Below the pieces are notes generated by a model, which was not told where the DNA came from, did no database searches, and saw only the letters and a list, made by a program, of their open reading frames with translations. Position numbers and translations under genes: made by a program. A stretch of 64,000 nucleotides of DNA from Alphaproteobacteria bacterium (GTDB taxonomy: Bacteria > Pseudomonadota > Alphaproteobacteria > UBA7985 > JAUIBT01), in the NCBI GenBank assembly GCA_030428255.1, contig JAUIBT010000004.1, positions 1 to 64,000 on the forward strand, written 5' to 3'. Below are positions 9,000-17,925 of the stretch, in pieces. How positions within the stretch are numbered: position 1 is the stretch's first letter; the number at the start of each line of letters is the position of its first letter.

Positions 9000-10139
9000 G
9001 TGACCGCATCGCCCCAATTGACCGTTTTGCAGGTCTTGCCTGCTTTGGACACTGGTGGTGTCGAGCGCGGCACGGTCGATATTGCCGAAGCCATCGTGGC
9101 CGTCGGCGGTCGCGCGTTGGTGGCCTCAAGCGGCGGCAAGCTGGAGCTGCCCTTGCTGCGCAGCGGGGCCGAGCATTTCAAGCTGCCCTTGGCCTCCAAG
9201 AACCCTTTGACCATCTGGGCCAATGTCGGGCGCTTGGTGCAGATAATTAAAGACGAAGGCGTTGAACTGGTGCATGCCCGCTCGCGCGCGCCGGCCTGGT
9301 CCGCTTATCTGGCCGCCAAGCGCTGTGGCGTGCCTTTTGTCACCACCTTTCACGGGGCCTATTCGACCAAGGGCGGGGCGATCAAGCGCGCCTATAATGC
9401 CGTGATGACCAAAGGGGATCGTGCGATTGCGGTCTCCCAAGGCATCTGCGAGCACATGCAGCAGGTCTATGGCACCGATCCTGAAAAAATCCGCGTCATT
9501 CATCGCGGCGTTGATACCAAAGACTTGGACCCGCATGCCATCGACCCCAAACGGGTGGTGTATTTGTACGAGCAGTGGAAGCTGCCCGATGATAAGCGCT
9601 TTGTGACGCTGCCCGGTCGCATTACGCGCTGGAAAGGCCAGCACCTGTTGGTCGAAGCGATGCGCCACGTGCAAACCCCCGATGCTTGCGCGCTGATCGT
9701 TGGCCCCGGCGAGGGCCACGAAGACTATGTGCTGGAGCTGCACGAGACCATCCGCAAGCACGGCCTGGAAGATCGTGTAATTTTGGCCGACGCCTGCAGC
9801 GACATGGCCTCGCTCTATGCCCTGTCGGATGTCGTGGTGTCGGCCTCGATCCGCCCAGAGCCCTTTGGCCGCATCACCGCTGAAGCTATGGCGATGGGCA
9901 TTCCGACTGTGGCGCCGGCCTACGGCGGCGCAGCAGAGCAGATTTTGCACGGCCAAACCGGCTGGCTGTTTGAACCCCAGAACGTGCAAAACATGGCCCA
10001 AGCGATTGACCACGCGCTCAACCTAACGCCAGAGCAGCGCAATCAACAAGCTGCCGCCGCACGCCAAAGAGCGCTGGATCATTTCTCTAAGGGACAGATG
10101 GCGCAAGCCACCCTCAACGTCTACGCCGAGCTGTTGTAG
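9000..10139 (+). CDS. GT4-family glycosyltransferase
   Basis: Predicted retaining sugar transferase for a surface glycan. The GT-B fold is indicated by the N-terminal LQVLPALDTGGVERG strand and loop, a HARSRAPAW segment, the donor-site strand LPGRITRWKGQ and the C-terminal family motif RPEPFGRITAEAMAMG followed by PTVAPAYGG. The 379 residues have no membrane helix. The start is the GTG at 9000, with AGGAG 8-9 bases upstream. It is transcribed alone, just before infC. The substrate cannot be told from sequence; lipopolysaccharide or capsule assembly is the likely pathway. Confidence 0.88.
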   Translation: MTASPQLTVLQVLPALDTGGVERGTVDIAEAIVAVGGRALVASSGGKLELPLLRSGAEHFKLPLASKNPLTIWANVGRLVQIIKDEGVELVHARSRAPAWSAYLAAKRCGVPFVTTFHGAYSTKGGAIKRAYNAVMTKGDRAIAVSQGICEHMQQVYGTDPEKIRVIHRGVDTKDLDPHAIDPKRVVYLYEQWKLPDDKRFVTLPGRITRWKGQHLLVEAMRHVQTPDACALIVGPGEGHEDYVLELHETIRKHGLEDRVILADACSDMASLYALSDVVVSASIRPEPFGRITAEAMAMGIPTVAPAYGGAAEQILHGQTGWLFEPQNVQNMAQAIDHALNLTPEQRNQQAAAARQRALDHFSKGQMAQATLNVYAELL

Positions 10140-10356
10140 TCTGATATAGACCTATTTGACGGCGCTTGCGGACCGAAGCGGAGCAATTCCGCAGAATTCA
10201 TGCCAATTTTGGCGCTGTTGCTGTCGTTTGCAGGTGCGAAAGACTGGCCATACGCCCCGCAGTCGTGCTAAGGCAAAGGCGAGTGAGCAGCCTCGCACGC
10301 AGTTCTGCACCCGGCTGACCCACTCCTTGATACAGTAACTTGAACGGAGCAAGCCC

Positions 10357-10890
10357 ATAGCTAGAGGTCCGATGGCCCCTCAACGTCAGGAAGGCCCCCG
10401 TACGAACCGTGCCATAAGAGTGCCGGAAGTACGCTTGATTGATGAAACTGGTGATAACAAAGGCGTCGTGGATACACGCGATGCGCTGAGACGGGCTGAA
10501 GATTTGGGCCTGGATCTGGTTGAAATCTCACCCAACGCTGAACCGCCCGTAGCGAAAATTATGGACTACGGCCGTTTCAAATACCAAGAACAGAAAAAGA
10601 AGGCCGAGGCGCGCAAGAAGCAAAAGGTCGTCACAGTCAAAGAGATCAAGATGCGTCCAGGCATCGATCAGCACGACTATGACACCAAGATGCGCAACGT
10701 CGAGAAGTTCCTGGCCGAAGGCGACAAGGTTAAGTTTACGATCCGCTTCCGCGGGCGCGAGATGGCCCACCAAGATCTGGGCCTGGACGTGCTGAACCGC
10801 GTGCAAGAACAGTTGGGCGAGGCCGTGAAGGTCGAAGCTAAGCCCAAGGTCGAAGGCCGCCAGATGACGATGGTGGTATCTCCTAAGTAA
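10357..10890 (+). CDS. infC: Translation initiation factor IF-3, probable ATA start
   Basis: IF-3 binds the 30S subunit, blocks premature 50S joining and proofreads start codons. Both domains are clear: the N-terminal part with VRLIDETG and [19 protein letters not shown], a lysine-rich linker ([15 protein letters not shown]), and a C-terminal part with [10 protein letters not shown] ending [13 protein letters not shown] place the start at ATA (10357) because GGAG lies 7 bases upstream (10346-10349) and the resulting N-terminus (M)ARGPMAP matches the MAR-P start common in this class; the ATG at 10372 has only a poor AGAGG at 4 bases. Rare AUU/AUA/AUC starts are a known device for IF-3 autoregulation. 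A strong terminator follows. Confidence 0.93.
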   Translation: MARGPMAPQRQEGPRTNRAIRVPEVRLIDETGDNKGVVDTRDALRRAEDLGLDLVEISPNAEPPVAKIMDYGRFKYQEQKKKAEARKKQKVVTVKEIKMRPGIDQHDYDTKMRNVEKFLAEGDKVKFTIRFRGREMAHQDLGLDVLNRVQEQLGEAVKVEAKPKVEGRQMTMVVSPK

Positions 10891-10955
10891 GGAGTTTTGC
10901 TGAACGCCAGTGCGTTCTGCCGCCTTTTGCCGGGCTTTTGCCTGCCTCAATTAAG

Positions 10956-10990
10956 AAAACCCCCGCGAGCTGGGCTCGCGGGGGTTTTTT
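10956..10990. terminator. Strong bidirectional rho-independent terminator
   Basis: CCCCCGCGAGC (10960-10970), loop TGG, and GCTCGCGGGGG (10974-10984) form a perfect 11-bp stem, flanked by AAAA on the left and TTTTTT on the right. It lies between convergent infC and the Do protease and should stop transcripts from both sides. Confidence 0.93.
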
Positions 10991-11081
10991 GTTGGGCTGC
11001 CGGGTCGCGATTGCCCCCGACGGCTTGACTTGTCCCCCGCCCCGGGCTGATGCGCCAAGGACGGTTGGGGACAAATCCATC

Positions 11082-11105
11082 GGAACAATTGAATCCAATT
11101 GCTCC
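11082..11105 (-). terminator. Hairpin after the Do protease gene
   Basis: GGAACAATTG and CAATTGCTCC pair over 9 of 10 positions around a 4-nt loop, 16 bases beyond the protease stop. There is no strong T-run, so it may be a transcript-end stabiliser rather than the main terminator. Confidence 0.4.
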
Positions 11106-11120
11106 GGTTTCGCTATCGCT

Positions 11121-12677
11121 CTAGTTCAGCTCGACCGCCATCCATGAATAGCGACCCTCGCTAAAGACCCGCAGGGTGACGATATTGAAACCGTCCTGCT
11201 CGATCTTTTGGAACAGCTCCAGCACCTCGTCAGGGCTGTTGACCGGGGTGTCGTTGACCTCGGCAATCACATCGCCCTTGCGCAGGCCCTTGCGGGCAAA
11301 GCTGGAGCTTGAATCGATATCCTCGACCAAGACGCCCGAGTCATCGCCCTTCAGGCCCAGCTCACGACGCTGGTCCAGGGTGAGGCTCGACACGATCACA
11401 CCGTACTCAGACAGCGCGCGGTTGGCGTTGCCGTCGGGGCTATCTTGCGGCTGCGCCATATTGGCGGCGACCACCTCTTCATCCAGCTCACCCACGGTAA
11501 CGGTCACGACCTGCTCTTGGCGATCACGCCACAGCTTGACAGCCACAGACCCGCCGACGGGTGTTTGCGCCACGGCCAAAGGCAGAGCGCGGTGCTCTGA
11601 GATATCAATGTCACCCCAGGTCAGGATCACATCGCCAGGCTCGATCCCAGCCATTTCGGCGGGCGAATCCGGCACCACGGAGTTGACCACCGCGCCGCGG
11701 GTATCATCCAAGCCCACCGCTGAGGCGGTTGCTTTATCGACGGGGCCAAAGCGCACACCCAGCCAGCCACGACGCACGCGGCCATCGTCGGCCAGTTGGC
11801 TGATGATCGACTTGGCCAAGGTAGATGGAATGGCAAAACCAACGCCCACAGACCCGCCAGAGGGCGAGAAAATGGCTGTATTAACGCCGATCACTTCGCC
11901 ATCAAGGTTGAACGAGGGGCCGCCGGAGTTACCTCGGTTGATCGAGGCGTCGGTCTGAATAAAGGAATCGTAGGGGCCAGAATTGATGTTACGCGACTTG
12001 GCCGACACAATGCCTGCGGTTACGGTATTGCCAAGTCCGAAGGGATTGCCGATGGCCATCATCCAATCGCCGATGCGCAGTTCGTCCGAATCGCCCCAGG
12101 TGGTGGCTTTCAAGGGGTAGCCTTTGGGATCGATGCGCAACAAAGCCAGGTCGGTACGCGGGTCTCTGCCGACGATTTCGGCCTGGAACTCGGTATCATC
12201 GTGCAAGGTCACGGTGACTTCGGTGGCGTCCTCAATGACGTGGTTGTTGGTCACGATCAAGCCTGCTGTGTCGATGATGAAGCCCGAGCCCAATGAGGTC
12301 GCCCTGCGCTCGCGCTTGCGTTGGAAGGGCGAATTCTCCGGCGTCGGGCCTCGGCGCTCAAAGAAATCGCGGAAAAAATCGAACTCTGGAGCGACGGTGG
12401 TATCGCTGACACTGGTCGAGGAGACGTTGACCACGGTAGGCAACAATTGTTCAGCCAGGTCGGCAAAGCTCTCGGGCGCAGGGCGCGCGGCGGCTTGCTG
12501 GGCGCTGAGCGCCAAGAAAGCCAAAGCCATAAGAGCGCCCAGTGCTTGGGTGAACGGGCGCGGCTGTATCCGTTGAGCAAGAGCCAAGGCGGGCAGGCGG
12601 CGCGCCATGGCTGTCCGCTCCGGTACCGCTGCGCGCAAGCGCTCGGCTCTTTCGGGGGTGACGGACAAGGGTGTCAT
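11121..12677 (-). CDS. Periplasmic Do-type serine protease (DegP/DegQ family)
   Basis: Envelope quality-control protease. A hydrophobic stretch about 43-62 (LGALMALAFLALSAQQAAA) suggests a signal peptide after an unusually long basic n-region. The catalytic triad is H146 (TNNHVIED), D176 (RTDLALL) and S251 (NRGNSGGPS); two PDZ domains follow (about 300-390 and 420-515). The ATG at 12677 has AAGGA 8 bases upstream and is kept, although an internal ATG (residue 24) would give a shorter leader. A second paralogue lies at 43100-44755. No regulator is adjacent. Confidence 0.9.
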   Translation of the reverse strand: MTPLSVTPERAERLRAAVPERTAMARRLPALALAQRIQPRPFTQALGALMALAFLALSAQQAAARPAPESFADLAEQLLPTVVNVSSTSVSDTTVAPEFDFFRDFFERRGPTPENSPFQRKRERRATSLGSGFIIDTAGLIVTNNHVIEDATEVTVTLHDDTEFQAEIVGRDPRTDLALLRIDPKGYPLKATTWGDSDELRIGDWMMAIGNPFGLGNTVTAGIVSAKSRNINSGPYDSFIQTDASINRGNSGGPSFNLDGEVIGVNTAIFSPSGGSVGVGFAIPSTLAKSIISQLADDGRVRRGWLGVRFGPVDKATASAVGLDDTRGAVVNSVVPDSPAEMAGIEPGDVILTWGDIDISEHRALPLAVAQTPVGGSVAVKLWRDRQEQVVTVTVGELDEEVVAANMAQPQDSPDGNANRALSEYGVIVSSLTLDQRRELGLKGDDSGVLVEDIDSSSSFARKGLRKGDVIAEVNDTPVNSPDEVLELFQKIEQDGFNIVTLRVFSEGRYSWMAVELN

Positions 12678-13112
12678 TTTGCGTATCCTTTTCGGTTAGC
12701 ACATTTTTCGTTGGGGCTTGGCCTTATGATCTAGAGATCGTTTGCGTGGCTTCAACTCCGGGTCCGAAGGCAAGGGCGTGTCGCCGTCCCATCGCACCCG
12801 ACATGTTGGTATTGCGCCTGCCAGCAACAAGTGCAAGCAGCGCGAAACCTCGGTGCCAAGATGCGAATGTGAGACAAGCTTGAGTCTTTCCTTGACGGAA
12901 GCCTCCATGTTTTCAAAAAAAGCGGCAGGACTTTGGCTAAGGTTTGGTGCAAACATCCTGGCGATAAGCTTTTTTGTCGTGATAGGCCCGTTTGAACAAA
13001 GTGTGAAGTGCGGTGATGGCTTTTAGAGGCAGTGGGCTGCCCCCGGGCTGCCATGCGAGCATTGCAATTCGAGCCTAGCCGCGAAGCCAACAGCGCCAGA
13101 TGAAAGTAGTAG
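12678..13112. other. Divergent intergenic region, 435 bp
   Basis: This lies between the Do protease (minus) and the CapD-like gene (plus), so it should hold both promoters. I see no RNA gene or convincing hairpin. A 39-codon frame (ATG 12907 to stop 13026) encodes a hydrophobic peptide, listed separately. Confidence 0.5.
12907..13026 (+). CDS. Possible small membrane peptide, 39 aa
   Basis: The frame starting MFSKKAAGLWLRFG has a basic N-terminus and one hydrophobic segment (about residues 8-28) and ends in KCGDGF. GGA lies about 9 bases upstream. Nothing supports it beyond its hydrophobic pattern, and it may be chance. Confidence 0.2.
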   Translation: MFSKKAAGLWLRFGANILAISFFVVIGPFEQSVKCGDGF

Positions 13113-15158
13113 ATGGCAGACCAAAACAAACAGCAAGGAACGCAGGAGCCGTCGCAAACCGGCGACGATCGCGACCCCAGCCTGACCGCGAGCGTGACAG
13201 CGACTGCCGCCACGGCACCTGAGGACGTGCCGGCGCGGGTCGCCTGGTTTCGCGCGCGCTCGTTTTGGATTCACACGCTGGTCTCTTTGCACGACCTTGG
13301 CATGGCTGTCCTGGCGGTGCTGCTGGCCTTTACGCTGCGCTTTGACTGGTCGCTGACCGATCTGGCGCGCTTACGGGGCGATATCGCGGTGGCCGTGCTG
13401 ATTGCCCTGCCGGTCAGCGCCCTGGTCTATCGCATGCATCGTCTGCACAAAGGCATATGGCGCTTTGCCTCGCTGCGCGATCTGTTGATCATCATGGTCT
13501 GTTCGGCCTGGGTTGCTGTGGCGCTGGGTCTGGCGGGCTTTTTGGCCAGCGAGTGGGTGCTGATCCCGCGCTCGATTCCCGTTCTGGTGCTGGTCCTGCT
13601 GCCCGCCATGCTGGGCGGCCCGCGCGTTCTCTATCGCATGCTGCGCGATGGCCGCATGATTGCGCCCGCTTTCTTGATGAACCCCAGCCAGGCAGTGCCG
13701 GTGCTGCTGGTGGGCGATGGCACCGATGCACAGGCCTTCATTCGTGCCAATCAGTCCGAATCAGATGCCAGCTATTTGGTCGTGGGTATCTTGACCTCCG
13801 AACCCTCCTACCAGGGCGGGGAGCTGCTGGGCGTGCCGGTGCTGGGCGCTTTGGATGATCTGCGCGCGGCGGTGCGCAAGCTGGAGCGCCGCGAGCGCAA
13901 ACCGCGCCGCCTGGTGCTGTCCAATGCTGTGCTGCAACACGATGTCGAGCAGATCGACAGCAAACTGTTTGCGGTCGCCCAAGAGCTGGGCATCAGCGTT
14001 GCTCGCCTATCGCGGGTTGACCGACTGACCTCCGCCCATGCAGGCGAAGCGCCAAGCCTGGCTCCGATCTCCTTGGAGGACATCCTGGGCCGCGCGCCGC
14101 GTCACTTTGATGTCTCTCCCCTATCTCAGCGCCTCGGCGGTGAGGTCGCGCTGGTCACTGGCGCGGGGGGCTCGATCGGCTCTGAACTCTGCCGCCAGAT
14201 TTGCGCCCTGGGCGTGCGCGAGCTGGTCTTGCTCGAGGCCAGCGAATTCAATCTTTACGCCATTGAGATCGAGTTGCGCCAGACCTACCCGGACTTGGCG
14301 ATCCGACCGGTGCTGGCCAATATCCGCGACGCCGGGCGCATCGACCGCCTGCTGGCCGAGATCAAGCCTCGGGCCGTGTTCCACGCCGCAGCGCTGAAAC
14401 ATGTACCGCTGGTCGAGCTGAACGCCTGCGAAGCGGTGCTGACCAACGTCATTGGCACGCGAAATCTGGTGCAGGCCGCCGCCGCCCAGGGGGTGGAATC
14501 CTTCGTGCTGGTGTCAACCGACAAGGCCGTTAATCCACGATCTTTAATGGGGGCCAGCAAGCGATTGGCCGAAAAGGTGGTGCGCCGCGCCGCGCAGGAT
14601 TATCCGCAGACCCGCTTTATGGCGGTGCGCTTTGGCAATGTCCTGGGCTCCAGCGGCTCGGTGGTGCCCTTGTTCCGCCAGCAGTTGGAACGCGGCGGTC
14701 CCATCACCGTCACTCACCCCGAAATGACGCGCTTTTTCATGACCATTCCCGAAGCGGTGGCCTTGATATTGCAGGCCTTTGCGCTGGGAAATCAAGCCGC
14801 AGCGGGCGAAGATCATTCAAAGATTTTCGTGCTGGACATGGGCCAGCCGGTCAAAATATTGGACCTGGCCAAGCAAATGATCCGCTTGGCAGGCTTTCGC
14901 CCTGGCAGCGATATCGAGATTGTCTTTACCGGCGTGCGTCCCGGGGAAAAGCTGTATGAAGAGCTGTTCTATGACAGCGAGTCCCTGGACGCCACCCCGG
15001 TTGACGGGTTGATGATCTCACGCGGGGATGACCAGCAGGTTCCCTTGGAAGCTGCCGATCTTGAGGTGTTGGCACACGCCGCAGGCCAGGGCGACGAGAG
15101 CGATCTGCGGAGCCTCATGCGACGACTGGTTGCAAGCTATGTACCCGAGAGTGACTAG
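13113..15158 (+). CDS. CapD/FlaA1-type UDP-sugar 4,6-dehydratase, membrane form
   Basis: Nucleotide-sugar dehydratase/epimerase that makes precursors for capsule, O-antigen or glycan decoration. The 681 residues begin with four hydrophobic helices (about 50-165), then a CoA-binding-like Rossmann region (about 195-275), then an SDR domain with the NAD motif VTGAGGSIGSELCRQ near 345 and STDKAVNPRS near 468; the latter is a signature of the WbpM/CapD/PglF family. The length and the membrane N-terminus match the WbpM-like long form. It may work with the nearby glycosyltransferase and the epimerase at 22236. Confidence 0.92.
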   Translation: MADQNKQQGTQEPSQTGDDRDPSLTASVTATAATAPEDVPARVAWFRARSFWIHTLVSLHDLGMAVLAVLLAFTLRFDWSLTDLARLRGDIAVAVLIALPVSALVYRMHRLHKGIWRFASLRDLLIIMVCSAWVAVALGLAGFLASEWVLIPRSIPVLVLVLLPAMLGGPRVLYRMLRDGRMIAPAFLMNPSQAVPVLLVGDGTDAQAFIRANQSESDASYLVVGILTSEPSYQGGELLGVPVLGALDDLRAAVRKLERRERKPRRLVLSNAVLQHDVEQIDSKLFAVAQELGISVARLSRVDRLTSAHAGEAPSLAPISLEDILGRAPRHFDVSPLSQRLGGEVALVTGAGGSIGSELCRQICALGVRELVLLEASEFNLYAIEIELRQTYPDLAIRPVLANIRDAGRIDRLLAEIKPRAVFHAAALKHVPLVELNACEAVLTNVIGTRNLVQAAAAQGVESFVLVSTDKAVNPRSLMGASKRLAEKVVRRAAQDYPQTRFMAVRFGNVLGSSGSVVPLFRQQLERGGPITVTHPEMTRFFMTIPEAVALILQAFALGNQAAAGEDHSKIFVLDMGQPVKILDLAKQMIRLAGFRPGSDIEIVFTGVRPGEKLYEELFYDSESLDATPVDGLMISRGDDQQVPLEAADLEVLAHAAGQGDESDLRSLMRRLVASYVPESD

Positions 15159-15184
15159 AGACCGACCGCTTGGACTGTGGCAAA

Positions 15185-15242
15185 TTGGACACAGGAGATC
15201 GGAAAAATATCACAACCTTAGGTTTTAGTGTTGCAACCTAGG
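15185..15242 (+). promoter_or_regulatory. Putative porin-1 promoter with direct-repeat operator
   Basis: TTGGAC (15185-15190) and TATCAC (15208-15213) are 17 bases apart, a plausible sigma-70 pair. Overlapping and following the -10 are CAACCTTAGG (15213-15222) and CAACCTAGG (15234-15242), spaced 21 bases, about two helical turns. That placement would suit a repressor or response regulator. This is prediction by eye. Confidence 0.35.
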
Positions 15243-15282
15243 CGGGAAAATGTACAAACTGTGGCATGACCACTCCCCTGCT

Positions 15283-15298
15283 GCGGGCCTAGGCCCGC
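15283..15298. promoter_or_regulatory. Perfect 16-bp palindrome in the porin-1 leader
   Basis: GCGGGCCTAGGCCCGC is self-complementary over all 16 bases and ends 29 bases before the porin-1 start codon. It may be an operator. With no loop it would form a poor RNA hairpin. Confidence 0.45.
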
Positions 15299-15327
15299 TC
15301 AAATGCCAGGATAAGGACCGACCACAG

Positions 15328-16278
15328 ATGAAAACCGCCTCCCTCTTGTCCCTGACCGCCCTAACCACTCTTGGCCTATCCCTGGCCGGCGCTGCCAGTG
15401 CCCAGTACCTGACCTTGAGCGGCTTCGTGGAATTCGAAGCCCACTATGGCGAGAACTACGATCTGGAAGATGCCGCAGTCCGCGAGCTCGATTTCGCCGT
15501 CGATGGCCGCTTGAACTTCGACTATGCCAACGCCACCAAATCTGGCCTGGAATGGGGTGCTCACTTAGAGTTGGATTTGCAGGGCTCCGACGGCAACATC
15601 ATTCAAGAACCCGATGCCGTGGACGGCAGCGCCGTCTACTTCAATGACGGATATGTCTTCGTAAATTCCGCTCTGGGCAACGTGAAAATGGGCGACACCG
15701 GGGATGCGGCGGAAACCAAGAACCACCTGCATGTGCCGATTTTGCCGCTGGGCGCATTGGAGCGCACGCACTTCAGTGTTCTGGAGGCTGAGCAAGTCTT
15801 CTATGCCAACGCCTTCTTAGGCGTCGATTTTGAAGCCTCTGTTGACGACGATTCCAACTGGTCGCTTGGTGTTTCCTATGAACAGCCGGTCGGCGGCATT
15901 TTGGTCCACTTGGGCTTGACTGCACAAGACGAAAGCCTGGCAGGCTCCATCGGCGCAAGCGTTGGCGGGCTTTCGACCGGCGTCACCTACGCCATGGAAG
16001 AAGTAGGCGCCACCAGCGAATACGTCGCCGCTGGTTTGGGCTACGAAGTTGGCCCGCTGAACCTTGGTATCGGAACGGAAACCGAAATCCGCCACGCCAT
16101 CGTGAGCGGCGAGACCTACATCACCAACATATTTGCGGGCATGACCTATGAGATGGCTGACGGCCTGACCTTTGGCGCAGCGATTGGCAGCCTGGACAAT
16201 GACTCCGCCTGGAACTGGAATGGTGTCAACACCTCGCGCGAGCTGAACGGCATCGCCTCGGTGACAGTGGCCTTCTAA
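15328..16278 (+). CDS. Outer-membrane porin, copy 1 of 3
   Basis: Predicted trimeric general-diffusion porin of the outer membrane. It starts at ATG 15328, with AAGGA about 10 bases upstream, giving a signal peptide (MKTASLLSLTALTTL to ASAQ, about 25 residues). The mature N-terminus YLTLSGFVEFEAHYGENYD recurs in copies 2 and 3. The alternating beta-strand pattern, high Asp/Gly content and terminal aromatic residue (VTVAF) are typical porin features. At 316 residues it is about 35 shorter than the other copies, mainly in loop regions. A terminator follows at 16423. Confidence 0.87.
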   Translation: MKTASLLSLTALTTLGLSLAGAASAQYLTLSGFVEFEAHYGENYDLEDAAVRELDFAVDGRLNFDYANATKSGLEWGAHLELDLQGSDGNIIQEPDAVDGSAVYFNDGYVFVNSALGNVKMGDTGDAAETKNHLHVPILPLGALERTHFSVLEAEQVFYANAFLGVDFEASVDDDSNWSLGVSYEQPVGGILVHLGLTAQDESLAGSIGASVGGLSTGVTYAMEEVGATSEYVAAGLGYEVGPLNLGIGTETEIRHAIVSGETYITNIFAGMTYEMADGLTFGAAIGSLDNDSAWNWNGVNTSRELNGIASVTVAF

Positions 16279-16664
16279 AACAAACCGCGAGAAAGCCGCA
16301 CTGATTTTGAGCGTGAATTTTCGTTAAAAAACATAGGCCTATGGCAACGAACCTGGTGCTCTAGGCCTGGCATTTTGGCATCGCGAGCATGCGGCTTCAA
16401 GCGGCCGGACCGACACAAAAAGAGAGAGCCCTGCGCTCTCTTTTTTTTGTGCAGCTCGAGGTGCAGCTCGGGGTGCAACTTTGAAAGAGGCTTGGTGCGC
16501 CATTGATCCAGCGCGCTGTAACAGATTTCTATCTTTGGTGGAAAGAACCCTGGGCGGCCTGGGCCTCCTACAGGGCAGGGTTGATTGGTCTATCCAATGC
16601 GGGCGCCATGTGCCCAAGGTGAGGTCAAAGGCAGCCGATGCGCGCTGTCTCATTGGAGATCGGC
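16279..16664. other. Intergenic region between porin 1 and porin 2
   Basis: It contains the terminator at 16423-16448 and a short direct repeat (GTGCAGCTCGAG at 16449-16460, GTGCAGCTCGGG at 16461-16472). The remaining 190 bases should hold the porin-2 promoter; no clear element was recognised. Confidence 0.5.
16423..16448 (+). terminator. Rho-independent terminator after porin 1
   Basis: AGAGAGC (16423-16429), a 5-nt loop and GCTCTCT (16435-16441) run into an eight-base T-tract. It separates porin 1 and porin 2 transcriptionally. Confidence 0.88.
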
Positions 16665-17720
16665 ATGACCAGATTACTGCTTGCGACCTGCGCTGGACTT
16701 GCTTGCGCCCAGGGCGTCATGGCCCAAGAGCTGATCATGTCGGGCTTTCTGGAGTTCGAAAGCCATTTCGGCGAAAACTACGACAGCTCCCAAACCACCG
16801 CGAACCAGGTGACGCAACTCGATTTTGCGATCGATGGGCGTTTGAACTTTGACTACGCCAACGCCACCGAATCTGGCCTGGAGTACGGCGCCCATTTTGA
16901 ACTCGATTTCTATCAATCCGATGACGACAACGGCCGGCTGCCTACTGCCAATGTTCGCGCGGCGGGGCCGTATTTCGGGAGTGATATCGCCGCGGGCGAC
17001 CTGGTGGAATTCAACGACGGCTATGTCTTCATCAAGTCTGCTCTGGGCACTCTATCCCTCGGTGACACAGGGTTTGCGGGCAAGGCCAAAAACCAGCTCC
17101 ACGTCCCCATTCTGCCGTTTGGCGCATTTGAAATTGATCAGTGGAACTGGAACCGGGAAATCGAACAAGTCTTCTATAGCAACAGCTTTTTGGGCCTAGA
17201 TTTTGAGGCATCTATCGATGACGACGCGGCCTGGTCATTGGGTTTGGGCTTTGATGGTAGCGTTGGCGCGTTGGACGTTGCGCTGGGTCTGAGCGCTGGA
17301 CGATCCAATTGGCTGTGGCCCGTCAACGGTGGGGCGGTCAACTACTTATCCGGCTCGCTGGAACTGAGCTCCGGCGGTGTCAGCACTGGTGTCAACTATA
17401 GCTCCATGGATATGCATCAGTTCCTGACCTTTGAATACGTGGCGGCCGGTGCCGACTACACCATCGGCCCGCTGACCGTCGGCGCAGGTGTTGAGACTGC
17501 AATCTCTCACAATTCTTTCGGCAGCCTGACCGAGACCTATGCCACCAACTATTTTGCAGGCGCGTCCTACGAATTGGCAGATGGCTTGATCGTCGCGCTG
17601 GGCGTCGGCAACTTGGATGCTAATGTCGGCGCCAATCGGGCCAACGTTGGGGCCATTTTGCTTCCCATGCAGCCCAAGCGCGCCATCAACGCCATCGGCT
17701 CGGTCAAGGTCGAGTATTGA
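16665..17720 (+). CDS. Outer-membrane porin, copy 2 of 3
   Basis: Paralogue of the preceding porin. ATG 16665 has GGAG 6 bases upstream and opens a short signal peptide (MTRLLLATCAGLACAQGVMAQ). The mature protein begins ELIMSGFLEFESHFGENYD and shares with copy 3 an insertion (about residues 95-120) absent from copy 1, as well as the block FNDGYVFIKSALGTLSLGDTG. The 351-residue product ends VKVEY, an aromatic C-terminus fit for Bam insertion. It is independently transcribed, judging by the upstream terminator. Confidence 0.87.
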   Translation: MTRLLLATCAGLACAQGVMAQELIMSGFLEFESHFGENYDSSQTTANQVTQLDFAIDGRLNFDYANATESGLEYGAHFELDFYQSDDDNGRLPTANVRAAGPYFGSDIAAGDLVEFNDGYVFIKSALGTLSLGDTGFAGKAKNQLHVPILPFGAFEIDQWNWNREIEQVFYSNSFLGLDFEASIDDDAAWSLGLGFDGSVGALDVALGLSAGRSNWLWPVNGGAVNYLSGSLELSSGGVSTGVNYSSMDMHQFLTFEYVAAGADYTIGPLTVGAGVETAISHNSFGSLTETYATNYFAGASYELADGLIVALGVGNLDANVGANRANVGAILLPMQPKRAINAIGSVKVEY

Positions 17721-17838
17721 TGCATCGGTCGATCACGCGGGTAAGACCTCCGCGCTGTTCCCGTTTTTCCTGATCGAAAAGAGCTCAAACACAACCCAGA
17801 GCGGCAAAATCACCGCGCTAGACCCCTAACCGATTGAT

Positions 17839-17855
17839 CTAGCGGTAATCGCTAG
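17839..17855. other. Short inverted repeat upstream of porin 3
   Basis: CTAGCG (17839-17844), a 5-nt loop and CGCTAG (17850-17855) form a 6-bp stem about 70 bases before the porin-3 start. It could be an operator or a leader hairpin; there is no T-run. Confidence 0.3.
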
Positions 17856-17925
17856 GTTGAGAACCGAAATTGTGGAGGCCTTCCCTGCAAACGGTCGTCT
17901 TGAACCGCCACAATGGATATTGCAA

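Noticed and set aside
12742-13026. 94-residue plus-strand frame upstream of the CapD-like gene
   Set aside because: Its N-terminal half has no protein-like pattern or ribosome site; only the last 39 codons look membrane-like and these are listed at low confidence.
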